NCBI RefSeq assembly: GCF_023100845.1
Contig: NZ_CP095864.1
Span: 4,216,001 to 4,280,000 of the forward strand
Length of the DNA: 64,000 bases
Reading direction: 5' to 3'
From: Gordonia sp. PP30
Lineage (GTDB): Bacteria > Actinomycetota > Actinomycetes > Mycobacteriales > Mycobacteriaceae
A program made the position numbers and the translations under genes. Position 1 is the stretch's first letter, and every line of letters starts with the position of its first letter. Below, piece by piece: positions 60,860-64,000 of this stretch. A model generated the notes under the pieces. It saw nothing but the letters and a program-made list of their open reading frames with translations. It did not search any database and was not told the origin of the DNA.

Positions 60860-62842
60860 GTGACGAACGACACTCCCAAGACCTCCGGCCTGGACCTGCA
60901 ATGGGTCGACGACTCCGTGTCCGTCGGTGACGACCTCTTCACCCACGTGAACGGGCGCTGGCTCGCCGAGCACGTGATTCCCGCCGATCGCAGCATCGAC
61001 GGCGCCTTCCACGTGCTGCGCGACAACGCCGAGGCGCACGTCCGGGACATCGTCGAGGCGGCCCAGGCCGAGGGTGCGCCCGGGTCGGACGCGGCCAAGA
61101 TCGGCGCGCTCTACACGTCGTTCATGGACACCGAGCGCATCGAGGAACTCGGCGCCTCCCCGATCGCCGGCGGCCTGGCCGCGATCGACGCGATCACCGA
61201 CATGGCCGGCCTGACCTACGCACTGGGCGTCTTTCAGCGCGGGGGCGTCGGCGGCCTGTTCGGGTACTACGTCGACACCGATTCGAAGAACTCCGACCGG
61301 TACCTGGTGCACATCACCCAGAGCGGCCTCGGACTGCCCGACGAGTCGTACTACCGGGAGGACAAGCACGCCGCCACCCGGGACGCCTACCTGGCGCACG
61401 TGGAGCGGATGTTCGCCCTGGCCGGCCGCGCGGATGCCGCCGCCGAGGCCGCCACCGTGCTGGCTCTGGAGACCGAGCTGGCCGCCCACCACTGGGACGT
61501 TGTCCGTCGGCGCGACGCCGAGGCCACCTACAACCTGATGACGCGCGACGAGTTCGCCGCGGCGGCCGCCGGGTTCGACCTCGGCGCCTGGATCACGGCG
61601 CTCGCCGGCGATGCCGCGACGGCCGCCTTCACCGAAGTGGTGGTGGGCCAGCCGTCGTTCGTGACCGGCGCCGCCCAGGTGCTGGCGCAGCGGCCGCTCG
61701 ACGACGTCAAGACCTGGCTGCGCTGGCGGCTGCTCCGCAGCGCGGCGCCGTACCTGTCGGCCGAATTCGTCGATGAGAACTTCGCGTTCTACGGGACCAC
61801 GCTGTCCGGGGCCCCCGAGAACCGCGAACGCTGGAAGCGCGGCGTGGGCTTCGTCGAGGACGCGATGGGCTTCGCGGTCGGCGAACTGTACGTCGAGAAG
61901 CACTTCCCGCCCGCGGCGAAGGCCCGGATGGACCGGCTGATCGACAATCTGCTCGAGGCCTACCGCCGCAACATCAGCGAACTGGCCTGGATGACGCCGG
62001 CGACCCGGGAGAAGGCGCTGGCCAAGCTGGACAAGTTCACCCCCAAGATCGGCTACCCGGCGACCCGGCGCGACTACGGCGCACTGACCGTCGATCCGGC
62101 GGACCTGCTCGGCAACGTCGCCCGGGCCGCCGCCTACGAGACCGACCGCGAACTCGCCAAGATCGGGCGCCCGGTGGACCGCGACGAATGGTTCATGACC
62201 CCGCAGACGGTCAACGCGTACTACAACCCCGGCATGAACGAGATCGTCTTCCCGGCCGCGATCCTGCAGCCGCCGTTCTTCGACGCCGAGGCCGACGACG
62301 CCGCCAATTACGGCGGGATCGGCGCGGTGATCGGCCACGAGATCGGGCACGGCTTCGACGATCAGGGCGCCAAGTACGACGGCGACGGCAACCTGGTGGA
62401 CTGGTGGACCGACGACGACCGCACCGAGTTCGGCAAGCGGACCTCGGCGCTGGCCGCCCAGTACGCGCGGTACACGCCGACCGGCCTGGACTCCCAGTAC
62501 ACGGTGAACGGCGAGTTCACCCTCGGCGAGAACATCGGCGACCTGGGCGGTCTGTCCATCGCGCTGGTCGCCTATGCCCTCGCCGGGGCCGATGCCGAAG
62601 CCCCGCCCGTGATCGACGGCCTGACCGGCCCGCAGCGCGTCTTCTTCAGCTGGGCCCAGATCTGGCGCACCAAGACCCGCGACGAGGAGGCCATCCGCCG
62701 CCTCTCGATCGACCCGCACTCGCCGCCGGAGTTCCGCTGCAACGGCGTGGTGCGCAACATCGACGCGTTCTACGACGCCTTCGGCGTCACCTCCGGCGAC
62801 GCGCTGTACCTGCCGCCCGGGGAACGGGTGCAGATCTGGTGA
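60860..62842 (+). CDS. zmp1: Zinc metallopeptidase M13 (Zmp1-like)
   Basis: A 660-residue neprilysin-like peptidase, the same size as Rv0198c (663). The zinc site is VIGHEIGHGFDDQGAKYDGDG (His493, His497) with the third ligand Glu557 in GENIGDLGGL, and NAYYNPGMNEIVFPAAIL is the substrate-binding strand. Zmp1 in M. tuberculosis is linked to phagosome escape; in this organism a peptide-processing role is more likely. There is no signal peptide. The GTG at 60860 is used. The stop overlaps the ion channel start in GTGA, so the two are coupled. Confidence 0.95.
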   Translation: MTNDTPKTSGLDLQWVDDSVSVGDDLFTHVNGRWLAEHVIPADRSIDGAFHVLRDNAEAHVRDIVEAAQAEGAPGSDAAKIGALYTSFMDTERIEELGASPIAGGLAAIDAITDMAGLTYALGVFQRGGVGGLFGYYVDTDSKNSDRYLVHITQSGLGLPDESYYREDKHAATRDAYLAHVERMFALAGRADAAAEAATVLALETELAAHHWDVVRRRDAEATYNLMTRDEFAAAAAGFDLGAWITALAGDAATAAFTEVVVGQPSFVTGAAQVLAQRPLDDVKTWLRWRLLRSAAPYLSAEFVDENFAFYGTTLSGAPENRERWKRGVGFVEDAMGFAVGELYVEKHFPPAAKARMDRLIDNLLEAYRRNISELAWMTPATREKALAKLDKFTPKIGYPATRRDYGALTVDPADLLGNVARAAAYETDRELAKIGRPVDRDEWFMTPQTVNAYYNPGMNEIVFPAAILQPPFFDAEADDAANYGGIGAVIGHEIGHGFDDQGAKYDGDGNLVDWWTDDDRTEFGKRTSALAAQYARYTPTGLDSQYTVNGEFTLGENIGDLGGLSIALVAYALAGADAEAPPVIDGLTGPQRVFFSWAQIWRTKTRDEEAIRRLSIDPHSPPEFRCNGVVRNIDAFYDAFGVTSGDALYLPPGERVQIW

Positions 62843-63438
62843 AGAAGCTCTCGCTCCGGCAACCGACCACCACCGCCGAGGAAGCCCCGCTGATCAAGAC
62901 CCAGGGGCCGATCGAGACGGCGGCGCTGGACAACGTCAACGCGGGCTGGCTGACCCGGGCCCTGCTGCGCCCGCTGTTCGCCGCGTGCGTGCTGGTGATC
63001 GGCTACTTCCTGCTGCCGTTCAACCACACCAGCGACTGGAACGTCGCGGCGTCGGTGGCCGGTTCGCTGCTGCTGCTCGCCTTCTGCGTCTGGGAGGTCC
63101 GCGCTTTTCTGCACGCGACCTATCCGCTCGCGGCCGCGCTGGAGATGCTCGCCGCGCTGGTGACGCTGTATCTGGTGTCGTTCTCGACGATCTACTTCAC
63201 GATGTCCGACTACCACCCGGGCAGCTTCAATCAGCATCTGACGCGGATGGATGCGCTGTACTACTGCCTCACGGTGTTCACGACCACCGGATTCGGCGAC
63301 ATCGATGCGGTGACCCAGGGCGCGCGGATCGCGGTGTCGATCCAGATGATCTGCAACCTGATCCTGATCGGCCTCGGGTTCCGGCTGTTCAGCATGGTGG
63401 TCACCGCGCGCCTGCGGGCCAGCCCGCACAACGGCTGA
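62839..63438 (+). CDS. Two-TM potassium channel-like protein
   Basis: A 199-residue membrane protein with an N-terminal cytoplasmic arm, about three hydrophobic segments, a pore loop YYCLTVFTTTGFGDI and an inner helix (ARIAVSIQMICNLILIGLGF). The TTGFGD sequence is a recognised variant of the K+ selectivity filter TVGYGD. No RCK domain is present. The GTG at 62839 overlaps the zmp1 stop, which ties its translation to the peptidase gene. It ends 3 bp before the convergent hydrolase. Confidence 0.85.
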   Translation: MKKLSLRQPTTTAEEAPLIKTQGPIETAALDNVNAGWLTRALLRPLFAACVLVIGYFLLPFNHTSDWNVAASVAGSLLLLAFCVWEVRAFLHATYPLAAALEMLAALVTLYLVSFSTIYFTMSDYHPGSFNQHLTRMDALYYCLTVFTTTGFGDIDAVTQGARIAVSIQMICNLILIGLGFRLFSMVVTARLRASPHNG

Positions 63439-63441
63439 CCG

Positions 63442-64000
63442 TTACGACAGGAACGCCGAGACGGTCCGCTCGAACGCGTCCTTGGCCTCGATCATCACCC
63501 AGTGGCCGCACCGCGAGAAGACGTGCAGCTGCGCGTCCGGGATCAGCCGCAGCGGCACCAGCGCCATATCCGGTGGGCTGACCCGGTCGTCGTTGCCCCA
63601 GGTGAGCAGTGTCGGGCAGGCGACTTTGTGCATCCGCGCCCAGTAGGGCGGCCGGTCGGACGTGGCCTGGTAGCGCTGCATCATCGCGAAGGCGGCCGAG
63701 CCGTACATCATCGCGGCGGTCGCCGCGGCCGCCGGATCGGTCGCCGCGTTCCAGCGCTCCTCGATCAGTTCGTCGGTGACCAGCGCCCTGTCGTAGACCA
63801 TCGAGTGCAGCCAGCGCACCAGCTTGTCCCGGTCCGGCGCGTCGGTGAACTCCTGCAGCAGGCGCAGTCCTTCGCTGGGGCTGGGGCTGAGCAGGTTGGG
63901 GCCGACTCCGCCGATCGTGACCAGCTTCTCGACCCGCTCGGGGTGGTCGATCGCGAGGTTGATGCCGACCACGCCGCCCATCGAGTTGCCGACCATCGCG
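63442..64000 (-). CDS. Alpha/beta hydrolase, HsaD/BphD-like (5' end outside the window)
   Basis: The last 185 or more residues of an alpha/beta hydrolase whose start lies beyond the window. The nucleophile elbow is VGNSMGGVVGINLA; the lid region includes RYQATSDRPPYWARM; the catalytic Asp and His are in TWGNDDRVSPP and FSRCGHWVMIEA. This is the pattern of meta-cleavage product hydrolases, which cleave C-C bonds in aromatic or steroid ring degradation. The substrate cannot be set without the missing part and neighbours. Confidence 0.85.
   Translation of the reverse strand, partial: AMVGNSMGGVVGINLAIDHPERVEKLVTIGGVGPNLLSPSPSEGLRLLQEFTDAPDRDKLVRWLHSMVYDRALVTDELIEERWNAATDPAAAATAAMMYGSAAFAMMQRYQATSDRPPYWARMHKVACPTLLTWGNDDRVSPPDMALVPLRLIPDAQLHVFSRCGHWVMIEAKDAFERTVSAFLS

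Overview
The window is a high-GC actinobacterial chromosome segment from a mycolic-acid-forming member of the Mycobacteriales, most likely Gordonia or a close relative. The case rests on gene content: an MmpL3-type mycolate exporter with its TrmB and NYN-domain neighbours, an AftD-type arabinofuranosyltransferase, Zmp1, GTP-type PEP carboxykinase, and the fadE5 / fadA2 / fabG4-htdX / TetR / LpqI cluster. Much of the order follows the Rv0198c-Rv0244c stretch of Mycobacterium tuberculosis (recognised from memory, not searched), with local insertions. No rRNA, tRNA, CRISPR array, prophage or insertion sequence was seen.

Layout. 1-781 is the end of an MrfA-like helicase. 1025-6371 is a minus-strand run: cation efflux, DUF5709 protein, TetR regulator, pta, ackA. 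6488-11378 holds small membrane, lipoprotein and housekeeping genes (HdeD-like, thioesterase, DUF305 lipoprotein, PAP2-like enzyme, endonuclease IV). 11582-26659 is mainly fatty acid metabolism: fadE5, a zinc alcohol dehydrogenase, an MFS-alpha/beta hydrolase fusion, an ACT regulator, an SDR, a VanW protein, a duplicated secreted protein, fadA2, fabG4-htdX and a TetR gene. 26721-42231 is an envelope-building block: LpqI, a DUF2613 peptide, AftD, a secreted protein, an acyltransferase, a DUF3068 protein, a flippase, a CitE-like lyase, a polytopic membrane protein, a GT4 glycosyltransferase, a methyltransferase and an MmpS-like protein. 42252-49358 carries an ABC exporter, an NCS1 permease and pckG. 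49491-56560 has a hypothetical acidic protein, a GTPase-like gene pair, trmB, an NYN protein and mmpL3. 56674-64000 has a flippase-like membrane protein, a DUF3054 protein, a degenerate penicillin-binding lipoprotein, a pirin, zmp1, an ion channel and an alpha/beta hydrolase cut by the window edge.

Regulation and repeats. The motif TTAC-N6-GTAA sits at the promoters of fadE5, fadA2/fabG4 and the tetR gene at 26057, suggesting a small fatty-acid regulon run by that TetR protein. Many genes have a -10-like hexamer 6-8 bp before the start codon, so leaderless transcripts look common, and several divergent pairs share gaps of 17-35 bp. Strong hairpins without U-tracts mark most convergent gene ends. 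A short dispersed element (core CCTGAGC-N4-GTCGAAGGG) and a separate large palindrome lie inside coding sequences.

The items I consider least expected are the TTAC-N6-GTAA regulon, the transpeptidase-like lipoprotein that has lost its catalytic motifs, the MFS-DUF1023 fusion, and the tandem gene duplication that carries a fossil of the fadA2 3' end.
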